From contig JADBXR010000006.1 in NCBI GenBank assembly GCA_020403425.1, positions 91,518 to 155,517 of the forward strand: a DNA stretch of 64,000 nt, written 5' to 3'. Both the position numbers and the translations under genes were made by a program. The notes under the pieces are model-generated. The model worked only from the letters and a program-made list of their open reading frames with translations. It made no database searches and had not been told where the DNA came from. Source of the stretch: Chitinophagaceae bacterium. GTDB lineage: Bacteria; Bacteroidota; Bacteroidia; Chitinophagales; Chitinophagaceae. Positions 18,277-26,866 of the stretch are shown here, one piece after another (the first letter of the stretch is position 1; every line of letters starts with the position of its first letter).

Positions 18277-19356
18277 TCAAGATGGCAAACGTCTAGCAGG
18301 GTAAAGTAAAAACACCAATACTATACAAACAAAAAGACCTACTAGTGCTCCATAGAGGGTAATTAACCATCCGGAAGGTCGCTGGTTTTGCAAAGGATAT
18401 GCTGAAACATCTAAAACCTGCATAACCGGGGTTTGGTTGGCAATGGTCATTCGGCTAGCTTCAAGATTCTTCATCACTTCTGTATAAATGGCATAAGCTA
18501 CCATCCGTTCTCTTTGAGACACTTCAGCAGGAACCGATTCTGTTTTAAAAGCAGTATTGGCATCCAGTAGTTGTAAGGAAGCCGACTGGTAAGATTTGGC
18601 ATTGATGATCTGTTGGAGTGAATCAGCTCTTTTTTCGAGACGGATCATATTGGCTGCAGCTACTCCGGTTTTAACATTGATATATAACTTCCGGGTCTCA
18701 TCCACCAAACGCTCTGAAAAAAGTTTAGAAAAAACAGGGTCTGAAGTTTGGGTGGTCACTGTAATGATGGATCCCTTCTTATTCAGCCGCTCCGCTTTGA
18801 TATGTTTTTTGATCAATCGCTCATACAATACAAATAATATGCTATCCTGCATCATACTATGAACTTTACCTTGATCCAGCCGGGCAAACGAAATCCCAGA
18901 TAAAGAAGCTTCCTTGTGTTTCCATTTATTCTTTAATCCTGAAAAATCAAGGTAACGGTCTGCTAATGTAGCAGACTGCACCCCCTTACTACTATCCGTT
19001 TTAGACAGCAATACGTTTGTTACAATCGATTGGGAAGTAAGTATATCCAGGATATTATCACCGGCCAACATGCCCGAACTACCCCCCAATCCCGCTATAT
19101 CGAAACCGAACTGGGAAGCCAGACCAGCCAGGCCACCACTTGTGCCACTGCTTTTCTCATCAAGAATAAAGCTAACGGTTCCTTTATAGCTGGGATCTTG
19201 AACAAGTGAATACACAAAACCAAGCAGGGTGCAGAATGCTATTATACTGCATGCTTTTACCAGGTGCTTTTTTGCAAACTGCACGAGTCTGCCTGCTGCA
19301 TCCAACAAGTCCGACATTTTAACGGTTTCCATGGTGCTAATGGGTTTTACCTGCAT
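18277..19356 (-). CDS. Wzz-type chain-length determinant / polysaccharide co-polymerase (locus A)
   Basis: A 359-residue inner-membrane protein with one helix near the N-terminus (~38-56) and one near the C-terminus (~328-350) flanking a periplasmic coiled-coil-rich domain, the layout of Wzz/PCP proteins that set glycan chain length. A Gly/Ser-rich stretch (SSGTSGGLAGLASQFGFDIA) follows the first helix and also occurs in the locus B paralogue. The C-terminal PLQNQRPSGW matches the Pro-rich segment before the second helix. No Walker-type tyrosine kinase domain is fused, so any regulatory kinase is elsewhere. It lies 105 bp downstream of the Wza-like gene. Confidence 0.9.
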   Translation of the reverse strand: MQVKPISTMETVKMSDLLDAAGRLVQFAKKHLVKACSIIAFCTLLGFVYSLVQDPSYKGTVSFILDEKSSGTSGGLAGLASQFGFDIAGLGGSSGMLAGDNILDILTSQSIVTNVLLSKTDSSKGVQSATLADRYLDFSGLKNKWKHKEASLSGISFARLDQGKVHSMMQDSILFVLYERLIKKHIKAERLNKKGSIITVTTQTSDPVFSKLFSERLVDETRKLYINVKTGVAAANMIRLEKRADSLQQIINAKSYQSASLQLLDANTAFKTESVPAEVSQRERMVAYAIYTEVMKNLEASRMTIANQTPVMQVLDVSAYPLQNQRPSGWLITLYGALVGLFVCIVLVFLLYPARRLPS

Positions 19357-19461
19357 TACTTTTCCCGATCTTATGTAGCAACTTTTAAATTACTTTTATC
19401 AGATTTAAGCTTTCAACCAAAACTGCATTCAAACTGGTTATTGCTCCTGACCTGATACCTG

Positions 19462-21906
19462 CTATTTTGCGGTATTCACCAGAACTACAATCAATCCGAT
19501 TAACGAAGAAAGTCCGGAAATCAGCCCAATTGCTTCACCTGTACTTAATTTTTTACGATCCGCCCTGGAAGGAACATATATTTCGGATCCCGTTTTGATC
19601 GTAGGATAGGATCTGAAAAACAAGAACTTTCTGGTAACTTTCACTTGTCCGTTAGCATACACCACATATGCATTCCTTCGGGCAGCATTCACAGCAAATC
19701 CCCCTGATTCACGGATAGCTTCTCTGAAACTGATACCATCCCTGTACACAATCTGCTTCGGCACATTTACCAACCCAAATGTCTGGATCGTTTGCTTATT
19801 TTTTGGGATCTTGAGTATATCTCCTTCTTCCAGAAACACGTCATCAGTAGAACCCGGCTGCTGTAATGCCGAGGCCAGCTTGATACTTACGGGCTTCTGT
19901 TGATCGGAAAGAGATTTCACCAATGCTGTATCGCTACTGTTCGTTACAACCGGGGTTTTACCACTTCGCAGGTTAATTAGATTGGCTTTCGAGTTCACCA
20001 GGGCTGCATCCGACTGGGATATGCCCACATACGTACTCCGGATCAGGATGGCACCTTCTACAAAAGCATTCGATTTTATCCCACCCGCCCTTTTCACTAT
20101 ATCTGAAAGACGTTCATTGGTGCCGGATAGGGTATACATACCGGGATACATCACTTCTCCTTCTACAAACACACTGATCTGTTCCTTATAAGCGGGTAAC
20201 CTTCTGACAGATACCACATCAAAAGGCGCTAATCTAAAGCCTAGATCTGCTTTCGTGTTCTCCTCCAGGTTAATTTCTTTTATCAATGAGTAAACAGCGC
20301 TGTCGTTATCAGCCATGTGTTTTTTTACCCTCCTCGATACCTCTATTTTCTGTAGCGCGGCGCCATCACGGTAACCATTCGCCATTAATACGAGATCCTG
20401 CACCGTCATATTTTCAAAATAGGCATACGTACCGGATTTATTGATCTCGCCGTTGATGACAACAGTGTATTTCTCCCGTAATTCATCCTTTTTATAGATA
20501 TGAATAGAATCTTCTCTTTGCAGTTTGAGATTGAATTTCCCATTCAAAACATCATTTACATTGAAATCGATCACCGATGCCGTATAATCCGGTTGAAACC
20601 TTCTGATAACTGCCCGATCATAAAAAGCCTCTTCACGGGGTTTTACCACGTTTATCAGTTCCTGCAAACTGGGAATCTGCGCAAGTCCGTAAATACCCGG
20701 GTGATATACGGATCCTGTTACGGTTATCCTATTGGTAAAAATATTAGCGAGTGTGTCTACTGTTATAGTGTCCCCGGAAACTGGTATAAACCGGCTTAAC
20801 TCTTCAGGACGCAGGGTAATGATTTCTTTGGTATTTTGTCCCAAACGGGTTACACGAAGGCGATCTTTATAAGCAATATCCGCAAATCCTCCTGCATAAT
20901 TCACCAGCTCTGATATCTTCTCTCCTTCTTTCACATCAAAAATAGCCGCTTTTTTAAAAGCGCCTTTCAAAGCCACCCTTGTGCGGTATGGTCCTACCCT
21001 GATCACATCATCATCCTGTAACAGGGCATTCTTACTCAGGTCACCCTTGATGAGGAAATCGTACAGGTCAAACTCAACGACAACTTTCCCTCCCCTAACT
21101 AACTCAATTTTACGGAACGAACCTATATCGTTAGGACCTCCTGATGCATATAAAGCATTCATCAGCGTAGATAAGGCTGAAACAGTATAACTTCCCGGCC
21201 TTTTGATCTCACCCAGTAGGGTAATATGAATACTGCGGATCTGTCCAACGGATACCTGTACCGCTATCGAACCGTTTGCTATGCCTGGGTAAATACGGGT
21301 AAGGGCTTTCTTAATGCGAACCCTTGCATCTTCAATGGTTAATCCGGCCACTTTAATAGGACCAAGATTAGGGAAACGGATATCACCTTCAGTGGTTATT
21401 TTCAGCTTTTTCGTATTATCCGATACCCCGTATACATCCACGACAAGCTGGTCATTGACACCCAACAGATAATTACGGGGAGTTGCAATAGTAAGGTTGG
21501 GTTCAAAACTCAGGTCTGCATTATCAAAAATCTCCGACCCAAAAATCTGCAAAACTCCCAAAGAATCTTTTGGTCGGATAGAGGGACCTTTTGTGTATAC
21601 TTTGTTTCTAAGTACATACGAATCCGTTTTGTTATTATAGGTAGCTTGGGAAGCCCCCATTCCACTTGGATCCAAAAGTGTTATTCGCTTTTTCAGTATT
21701 AATATCTGGTCAGATGACAACCCAAATTCCCGGGCTTTTGTTTCCAGTTCTGCCTCCGACAAACCCGCTAACTGGTATTTTGCCACCAGTTGTGTCAGTT
21801 GCTCATCAGACAGGTTCTCAATACTAATTGGCAATTGCTGGGCATTTACAGACAACTGCCAGCTCAACAACAACAAACACAGTATGTACTTCAAAAAAGA
21901 CCTCAT
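19462..21906 (-). CDS. Polysaccharide export protein, SLBB-domain Wza-like (locus A)
   Basis: Large (814 residues) outer-membrane export protein. A signal peptide is followed by a region with a short repeat-like helix (LSDEQLTQLVAKYQLAGLSEAELE). The Poly_export domain starts near residue 150 (NYLLGVNDQLVVDVYGV) and is followed by about five or six SLBB domains, for example KITTEGDIRFPNLGPIKVAG and HITLLGEIKRPGSYTV. It ends with a C-terminal hydrophobic helix (GLISGLSSLIGLIVVLV). Such proteins form the outer-membrane channel of Wzx/Wzy systems. It is over twice the size of E. coli Wza because of the extra SLBB units, a layout usual in Bacteroidota. A paralogue is at 57542-60025. Confidence 0.93.
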   Translation of the reverse strand: MRSFLKYILCLLLLSWQLSVNAQQLPISIENLSDEQLTQLVAKYQLAGLSEAELETKAREFGLSSDQILILKKRITLLDPSGMGASQATYNNKTDSYVLRNKVYTKGPSIRPKDSLGVLQIFGSEIFDNADLSFEPNLTIATPRNYLLGVNDQLVVDVYGVSDNTKKLKITTEGDIRFPNLGPIKVAGLTIEDARVRIKKALTRIYPGIANGSIAVQVSVGQIRSIHITLLGEIKRPGSYTVSALSTLMNALYASGGPNDIGSFRKIELVRGGKVVVEFDLYDFLIKGDLSKNALLQDDDVIRVGPYRTRVALKGAFKKAAIFDVKEGEKISELVNYAGGFADIAYKDRLRVTRLGQNTKEIITLRPEELSRFIPVSGDTITVDTLANIFTNRITVTGSVYHPGIYGLAQIPSLQELINVVKPREEAFYDRAVIRRFQPDYTASVIDFNVNDVLNGKFNLKLQREDSIHIYKKDELREKYTVVINGEINKSGTYAYFENMTVQDLVLMANGYRDGAALQKIEVSRRVKKHMADNDSAVYSLIKEINLEENTKADLGFRLAPFDVVSVRRLPAYKEQISVFVEGEVMYPGMYTLSGTNERLSDIVKRAGGIKSNAFVEGAILIRSTYVGISQSDAALVNSKANLINLRSGKTPVVTNSSDTALVKSLSDQQKPVSIKLASALQQPGSTDDVFLEEGDILKIPKNKQTIQTFGLVNVPKQIVYRDGISFREAIRESGGFAVNAARRNAYVVYANGQVKVTRKFLFFRSYPTIKTGSEIYVPSRADRKKLSTGEAIGLISGLSSLIGLIVVLVNTAK

Positions 21907-22247
21907 TACAAGTATTTATCATTCAAATATAAGCAAGTACAGCATAATCGATAAGAAAGACAAAATCTTTTGCAGATGGTCTTTAGTCTTTTGTCTTTGG
22001 CTAAATGGGGGGTATTGGATAATGGGTAGTTTACTAGTGTACTTTAGGGGCTCCGACAAATAGCTGGATACTGGATGCTGGATGCTGGATACTGGATGCT
22101 GAGGTGAAAGTGCCAACTTCATGCGGCAGGCAGGCGTCCAAAAAGCCAAATGCCAAATGCTAAATGCCAATACCCCCTCCTCAATTACTAACCAATGAAC
22201 TACTCCCCCAATCTCCTCCAATCAAACTAAAGACCAAAGACTAAAGA
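21907..22247. repeat. Heptamer-rich intergenic region
   Basis: About 340 bases filled with short tandem repeats: GGTCTTT-like units near 21976-22006, the CTGGATA array at 22064-22098, a half palindrome GGCAGGCAGGC at 22125-22135, CAAATGC/TAAATGC units near 22144-22170, and AAAGACT units running into the stop codon of the next gene. A 100-codon open frame on the minus strand here is made of these repeats and is not called. Confidence 0.75.
22064..22098 (+). repeat. Tandem heptamer array, five CTGGAT(A/G) units
   Basis: Five perfect in-phase 7-bp units (CTGGATA, CTGGATG, CTGGATG, CTGGATA, CTGGATG). The unit differs from the GGTCTTT family but has the same length, so the 7-bp period seems to be a general property of these spacers. 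Confidence 0.9.
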
Positions 22248-22249
22248 CT
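22229..22249 (-). repeat. Heptamer array (GGTCTTT-type, minus orientation) overlapping a stop codon
   Basis: Three units AAAGACC, AAAGACT, AAAGACT, which read as AGTCTTT/GGTCTTT on the minus strand. The TAG stop of the sugar transferase gene (22248-22250) is formed partly by the first unit, so the array begins exactly where the gene ends. Confidence 0.85.
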
Positions 22250-22799
22250 AATGACTCACCCCCTTACTAAACAAAACATTCGTAAAAGTTCGAACTACTA
22301 TTTTCAGATCAAAAAGAACAGATTTCCGCTGCAGGTATTCCTGTTCCAGTTCCACTTTCCGCTCGATCGAGATATCATCTCTCCCATTGATCTGGGCCCA
22401 GCCCGTGATACCAGGTTTTAATTTATCAACCCCGGCAGCTACCCGCAAAGCCATCAGATCGTCCTGGTTATACAATGCAGGGCGCGGTCCCACAAATACC
22501 ATTTCTCCTTTCATGATATTGATCAGGTTAGGCAATTCATCCAGGCTAAGCTTACGCAAAAGCCCCCCGGTCTTTAACAAATATTGAGCCGGATTGGTCA
22601 ACAAATGCGTGGCAACATTCAGTGTATTCTTCTTCATACTCCGGAACTTGTAGATCTGGAAAAAACTATAATTAATTCCCACCCGTTTCTGTGTAAAGAA
22701 AACGGGGAAACCATCTTCTATCAGAATGAAGAGTGCAACTAGCAGAAATAGTGGGGAAAGGATCAATAGGAGTATTAGGGCGAAGAGGCGGGTTAGCAT
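22248..22799 (-). CDS. Small initiating sugar-phosphate transferase (PglC-like)
   Basis: A 183-residue monotopic phosphoglycosyltransferase: one N-terminal membrane helix (LFALILLLILSPLFLLVALFI) followed only by the catalytic domain. Motifs are FTQKRVG, YKFRSMK, KLSLDELPNLINI, FVGPRPAL and [16 protein letters not shown], with VELEQEYL near the end. This short form typically transfers an N-acetylated 6-deoxyhexosamine phosphate (for example QuiNAc4NAc or FucNAc4N) to undecaprenyl phosphate, which fits the WbpM/PglF-like dehydratase just upstream. Both ends of the gene touch GGTCTTT-type heptamer arrays. It lies between the two loci and could serve either. Confidence 0.9.
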   Translation of the reverse strand: MLTRLFALILLLILSPLFLLVALFILIEDGFPVFFTQKRVGINYSFFQIYKFRSMKKNTLNVATHLLTNPAQYLLKTGGLLRKLSLDELPNLINIMKGEMVFVGPRPALYNQDDLMALRVAAGVDKLKPGITGWAQINGRDDISIERKVELEQEYLQRKSVLFDLKIVVRTFTNVLFSKGVSH

Positions 22800-22802
22800 T
22801 TG

Positions 22803-22844
22803 GGTTTTTGGTCTTTAGTCTTTAGTCTTTAGTATTGGGTCTTT
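22803..22844 (+). repeat. Heptamer array (GGTCTTT-type), about six units
   Basis: In-phase 7-bp units GGTTTTT, GGTCTTT, AGTCTTT, AGTCTTT, AGTATTG, GGTCTTT. It begins three bases beyond the ATG of the sugar transferase gene and runs into the 39-bp element at 22849. Confidence 0.88.
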
Positions 22845-22848
22845 AGTC

Positions 22849-22887
22849 TCCCGCTTTCAGCGGGATCTTCGCTTCGCTGCGATTTGG
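22849..22887 (+). repeat. 39-bp dispersed hairpin element, copy 2
   Basis: TCCCGCTTTCAGCGGGATCT, then TCGCTTCGCTGCGATTTGG. It holds two small palindromic parts (CCCGCT..AGCGGG and CGC..GCG). This is the apparent consensus copy. Confidence 0.88.
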
Positions 22888-22951
22888 CTTGTTGAGAGCA
22901 GTATGGATAAGCAGTTTTTTTATTAGAAAATGGCATAGAGCATTTGGCGCA

Positions 22952-22971
22952 CCTGCCTGCCGGCAGGCAGG
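22952..22971. repeat. 20-bp perfect palindrome with 8-bp flanking direct repeats
   Basis: CCTGCCTGCCGGCAGGCAGG is its own reverse complement. It is flanked on both sides by TTGGCGCA (22944-22951 and 22972-22979), as a small inserted element with target duplication would be. The near-identical sequence at 23197-23216 interrupts another repeat. Confidence 0.8.
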
Positions 22972-23177
22972 TTGGCGCATTGGGTTACTGGGGGGGTGGT
23001 AGGTATTGTTGTTTCAAACCAGCCTATTTTGGTCCTTACTTGCAATTAGTTTTGAAACACCTACTTCTGATCCGAGCAGAACTAAAACATTCACTCATCT
23101 ACTCATGCACTCATAGATTTGTTCGTATAACGGAAAAATCCCCATTCGTCCCGCATCCTGCGTAAGAGTCGATTAGG

Positions 23178-23309
23178 TTGCCTTGATTTTCTTTTGCCTG
23201 CCTGCCGGTAGGCAGGTTACTTTCTTTGTACCTGTCCAGCAGAAAGCGAGATCAAGGCAAAAGGCAAAAAGCAAACAGGACCCACAACATCGACAACCTC
23301 CAGATGCTG
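23178..23309 (+). repeat. Longer dispersed repeat, copy 1 (carries palindrome insert)
   Basis: Starts TTGCCTTGATTTTCTTTTG and ends CTCCAGATGCTG; the outer arms TTGCCTTGAT (23178-23187) and ATCAAGGCAA (23251-23260) are perfect inverted repeats. Compared with copy 2 it carries the 20-bp palindrome between the TTTTG and TTACTTT blocks. Confidence 0.75.
23197..23216. repeat. 20-bp palindrome (one mismatch) inside longer repeat
   Basis: CCTGCCTGCCGGTAGGCAGG differs at one position from the perfect palindrome at 22952-22971. The sister repeat at 23396-23479 lacks it at the equivalent place. Confidence 0.78.
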
Positions 23310-23395
23310 CTAAAATGATCCACAGAATACACTCGCGTAAGTTTACTTATAACAGGAGGGTGCGTGGCACGGCAAAATGCGCGGAGCGATCATGT

Positions 23396-23479
23396 TTGCC
23401 TTGACTTTTTTTGTTACTTTTTTGTGTCAAGACAAAAAAGTAAACAGAGACCATGAACATCAGCGATCTCCAGATGCTG
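23396..23479 (+). repeat. Longer dispersed repeat, copy 2, with 12-bp-stem hairpin
   Basis: Shares TTGCCTTGA, the TTACTTT block, AAGTAAACAG-like sequence and the terminal CTCCAGATGCTG with copy 1. TTACTTTTTTGT (23414-23425), a 6-base loop, and ACAAAAAAGTAA (23432-23443) form a perfect 12-bp stem. No terminal U-run makes it an obvious terminator. Confidence 0.75.
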
Positions 23480-23647
23480 TCAACCCTAAAAAAAGAATAA
23501 AATTGTCAAAAGAAACTTACAAAAGAAAGTGAATGGTTGTAAGCTAAAAAACAATGATAGATTGAGTAACTATTTCACCCCCTTTGCCTACCGCAGGCAG
23601 GCGAACCACCCCAATGCGCTAATACGCCAACCCGCCAATACGCCTTC

Positions 23648-25648
23648 CTAACTTACTTTCGAAATCGAAACCACACTCGCAGCCCCCGTATCTTTCTTAT
23701 CCAAACTCTCAAAAACCGAATTATTGCTCACGAATTCAGGGACCAGTTGCTTCATTTTAGCCACCATGGCCATAGATCCCTGTTTCTGGCGGGCCAGCTC
23801 GATCAGTTCTTCAAAATGCACCTGCAGATCATGCACCTGTTGGCGAACTTTGGCGATCATGATCTTTTCGTGGTAGGTAGGTAAGGTATTTTCTGAGTCG
23901 GTCAATAACTCTTCGTATAATTTTTCACCGGGGCGTAAGCCGGAGTATTTGATCTCGATATCAATGCCCGGCACTAAGCCATAGAGACGGATCATTTTTT
24001 TGGCCAGTTCTACAATGGCCACCGGTTTACCCATGTCAAATACAAAGATCTCGCCCCCCTTACCCATGGAACCTGCTTCCAGTACCAGTTGACAGGCTTC
24101 GGTAATGGTCATAAAGAAACGGGTGATATTGGGATGGGTTACGGTAACCGGGCCGCCTTTTTCAATCTGTTCTTTAAAGCGGATCATTACAGAACCGTTG
24201 GAACCCAATACATTCCCAAAACGGGTGGTGATGAATTTGGTTACAAACGGTTGAGGTTGAGCCGCATTACCATCTACAGGCAATTCGGGGTGACTCAATT
24301 TATAATGCAGTTGCTGCACATACGCTTCCGCCAGGCGTTTGGAAGCGCCCATGACGTTAGTAGGGTTTACGGCTTTGTCGGTAGATACCATCACAAAACG
24401 CTGTACCTGGTGTTTCACGCTCAGGTCGGCAATGATCTTAGTGCCCAGCACATTGGTCAGGATGGATTCTGTGGGGCAGAGTTCCATCATGGGTACATGT
24501 TTGTAGGCCGCGGCATGGTACACATAATGGGGCTCAAACAGGCTGAAGAGTTCTTCCATACGTTTTTCATTCCGGACATCCCCTAAAAAGGATACACAGT
24601 TGGTGGAAGTTTTCAGATCCTGCAGTTCCAGCTCCAACTGATGCAGCGGAGTTTCAGCCTGGTCGCAGAGTACAATGGTCTGGGGGTTGAATTTAAGTAA
24701 TTGTCGTACAATCTCACTGCCGATCGATCCCGCAGCGCCGGTAACCAGGATCCGTTTGTTACTGATCTGGCTGGCAATCTCTTCATTGTTGATGCGGATA
24801 GGATCACGCTCCAACAGATTCTCAATTTTGATGGCCTGTAACTGGCGGGCCGAGAACTGACCGTTGATCCATTTCTCCAATGGCGGTACATTCAGTACCC
24901 GGATGGCATGATCCAAACAAAAGTCTACCAATTCGTTCTTTTTGGCTGGAGGTAAAGTAAACGCAGCAATAATGATCTCATCTATCTTTTGTGCCATTGA
25001 AAGGGTCTGCAGATCATGGGTATGATATATCCGTATACCATCTACTACTTTACCCACTTTACGGGCATCATCATCAACAAATGCCACAATATTTACATTA
25101 GCCGTAGTATCATGCTCCAACACACGTTTTGTGGCAAACCCTGCTTCACCGGCTCCGTAAATGATCACATTTTTACGGTCCATTTTATAGTTACGCAGGT
25201 AACTAAAAGCGTATTTCACCAATACCCGGTAAGCGATCAGGAACAGAAAACTGAACAAGGCATAAATGATCAAAGTAACATTCGAAAACACTAATGCCCC
25301 ACCCGAATTAGCAGCCACCAGGCTGATAAAAAACAGCACACAAGTGGTCATGGTAATCGCATAACAGATCCGCAAAGCGTCCTGTACACCCGTATACCGG
25401 ATTATACCAGCGTAAGTCCGGAAATTGATGAATACAATGGAATTGATCAGTACCAGTATGAGTAGGTTCCCGCTCAGATCCTTCAGGTTAATGGCTTCTA
25501 CAGAAAGATTTACCCGAATCAGGTATGCAAACATTAGAGCAAAACAGCAAATCCCCAGATCAATGAGGAAAATAATCCAGCGAGGGAGTATATTAATTTT
25601 TCTAAACATACTTAAATAGTTTGAATTATTGCTCCAACGATGACTCAT
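23648..25648 (-). CDS. WbpM/PglF/CapD-type nucleoside-diphosphate-sugar 4,6-dehydratase
   Basis: Membrane-anchored SDR of 666 residues. Four N-terminal helices (to ~135) are followed by a Rossmann CoA-binding-like domain (NVIIYGAGEAG) and then the catalytic Polysacc_synt_2 domain (ILVTGAAGSIGSEIVRQ at ~305). It converts UDP-GlcNAc to UDP-4-keto-6-deoxy-GlcNAc. In STDKAVNPTNVMGASKRLAE a Met takes the place of the usual catalytic Tyr (MxxxK), as is normal for this family. It probably feeds the reductase at 26867 and the PglC-like transferase at 22248. ATG 25648 opens the frame; a second ATG at 25609 fits the start of many homologues (MFRKINILPRWIIFLID) and is equally possible. Confidence 0.94.
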   Translation of the reverse strand: MSHRWSNNSNYLSMFRKINILPRWIIFLIDLGICCFALMFAYLIRVNLSVEAINLKDLSGNLLILVLINSIVFINFRTYAGIIRYTGVQDALRICYAITMTTCVLFFISLVAANSGGALVFSNVTLIIYALFSFLFLIAYRVLVKYAFSYLRNYKMDRKNVIIYGAGEAGFATKRVLEHDTTANVNIVAFVDDDARKVGKVVDGIRIYHTHDLQTLSMAQKIDEIIIAAFTLPPAKKNELVDFCLDHAIRVLNVPPLEKWINGQFSARQLQAIKIENLLERDPIRINNEEIASQISNKRILVTGAAGSIGSEIVRQLLKFNPQTIVLCDQAETPLHQLELELQDLKTSTNCVSFLGDVRNEKRMEELFSLFEPHYVYHAAAYKHVPMMELCPTESILTNVLGTKIIADLSVKHQVQRFVMVSTDKAVNPTNVMGASKRLAEAYVQQLHYKLSHPELPVDGNAAQPQPFVTKFITTRFGNVLGSNGSVMIRFKEQIEKGGPVTVTHPNITRFFMTITEACQLVLEAGSMGKGGEIFVFDMGKPVAIVELAKKMIRLYGLVPGIDIEIKYSGLRPGEKLYEELLTDSENTLPTYHEKIMIAKVRQQVHDLQVHFEELIELARQKQGSMAMVAKMKQLVPEFVSNNSVFESLDKKDTGAASVVSISKVS

Positions 25649-25719
25649 TTAAAGAAACCGTAAACTTATTTAAAGGTACCATTATATTGCGAAATGAATC
25701 AAGCATACTTAAATCCCTA

Positions 25720-26826
25720 TTATTTACCGGAAAGTTTCAAGCTCGGAAACCAACTTTTCATAAAGGGTTTCTCAAACAATAAAAACAGGGTTGCTGAGAA
25801 AAACCAAAGGCAAATAATATAAGTGACTGATATTATTAATGTCATAATAACGTTCCCTCGGTATGTTGTAAAAAAAAATTTGTCGAATATAAGTAAAAGA
25901 AATATATGATAAAGATAAATTGTATAACACATACCTCCTGTGTAACGAATAAATTTCAGCTGTAGAATGCTTCGAAAGAAAGATTGAGTATGGAAAGTTC
26001 TATTTAACAATATATATAATAATAAACAATATAAAAAAACGACTCGAATGTTACTGGATCTACTTTCAATGATAAATAGAGAAATCACAATAACACAGAG
26101 TAGAATCCCATTAGCTACCGGAGGAATTTTCCAATTTTCTGAAAAGTTCAGCCCTGGCGAAACGGCTGCCAGAATCCCAATAAAAAAAAAATGTAGAAAA
26201 TTGAGCAAGTTATAAGAAGCTGGATGATAATATTTATTAAGAAATACACTAGACAATATCATAGTAATACAGAAAAAAACTTGCCACTTTGAATCTTTAA
26301 ATACTTTTTTCTTTAGTAAATAAAATATTATAGGGAAAATTATATAAAAGGCTATCTCTACTTCAAGAGACCATGTTACTCCATTGATAACGGAGGGCAT
26401 ATCGTAAACCCATGAGTGAAGATAAAATATGCTATAGATCAGGTTGGGCAGTAATGAAGCAAGTTGCTTATGATAAATACAAAAGAAATAAATCAATAAC
26501 GATATTATATATGGTGGCTCCAGCCGTGTAATTCTTCTCCAATAATACTGCTTGATGTTAAGACTCTCTCTAGAAAAGAAATTGTGAGCTAAAATAAAGC
26601 CGGAGATTGCAAAAAATATCCTTACGCCATTAGCTCCTCTTTCCAAAATCACTTGCCAGGAAGTAAAAGAATTTCTAAGCTCGGCAAACTCAAAAAAATG
26701 CACCGACGTATGGCAGATAATAACAAAGAGAATGGCTATGAAACGAAATCCATCAATTTCTGAGACATATTCTCCACTAGACGTGACCCGCTTTAAAGAA
26801 TCTAGTTTTAAAAAAACTGAAAACAT
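25720..26826 (-). CDS. Acyltransferase family 3 membrane protein (OafA/YrhL-like O-acyltransferase)
   Basis: A 368-residue polytopic protein with about ten hydrophobic segments. The N-terminal region carries the family landmarks FRFIAILFVIICHTSVHFF (with the conserved His), GVRIFFAISGFILAHNFF and RRITRLEPPY. Known relatives add acetyl or other acyl groups to O-antigen, exopolysaccharide or peptidoglycan sugars. The gene is strikingly A+T rich compared with the dehydratase next to it, which suggests separate acquisition. It is 40 bp from the gene upstream and 71 bp from the dehydratase gene, so probably part of the same transcript. Confidence 0.88.
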   Translation of the reverse strand: MFSVFLKLDSLKRVTSSGEYVSEIDGFRFIAILFVIICHTSVHFFEFAELRNSFTSWQVILERGANGVRIFFAISGFILAHNFFSRESLNIKQYYWRRITRLEPPYIISLLIYFFCIYHKQLASLLPNLIYSIFYLHSWVYDMPSVINGVTWSLEVEIAFYIIFPIIFYLLKKKVFKDSKWQVFFCITMILSSVFLNKYYHPASYNLLNFLHFFFIGILAAVSPGLNFSENWKIPPVANGILLCVIVISLFIIESRSSNIRVVFLYCLLLYILLNRTFHTQSFFRSILQLKFIRYTGGMCYTIYLYHIFLLLIFDKFFFTTYRGNVIMTLIISVTYIICLWFFSATLFLLFEKPFMKSWFPSLKLSGK

Positions 26827-26866
26827 CTATTCGTTTACAAATGAACAATTACATACCAATTGTTAT

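Larger units (their letters stand above)
22800..23647. repeat. 850-bp intergenic repeat region
   Basis: No convincing gene. It contains, in order: a GGTCTTT array (22803-22844), a 39-bp hairpin element (22849-22887), a 20-bp palindrome with flanking direct repeats (22944-22979), two related copies of a longer repeat (23178-23309 and 23396-23479), and a degenerate palindrome TGCCTACCGCAGGCAGGC at 23585-23602. Open frames in it translate to repeat-derived sequence. Confidence 0.8.

Noticed and set aside
21919..22221. 100-codon minus-strand frame between export protein and PglC-like gene
   Set aside because: It coincides with tandem heptamers, and its translation repeats QHPVSSIQHPVSS-like units expected from them.
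23414..23443. Rho-independent terminator
   Set aside because: The 12-bp stem is A/T-rich with no following U-run, and it belongs to a repeated element with a related copy nearby.
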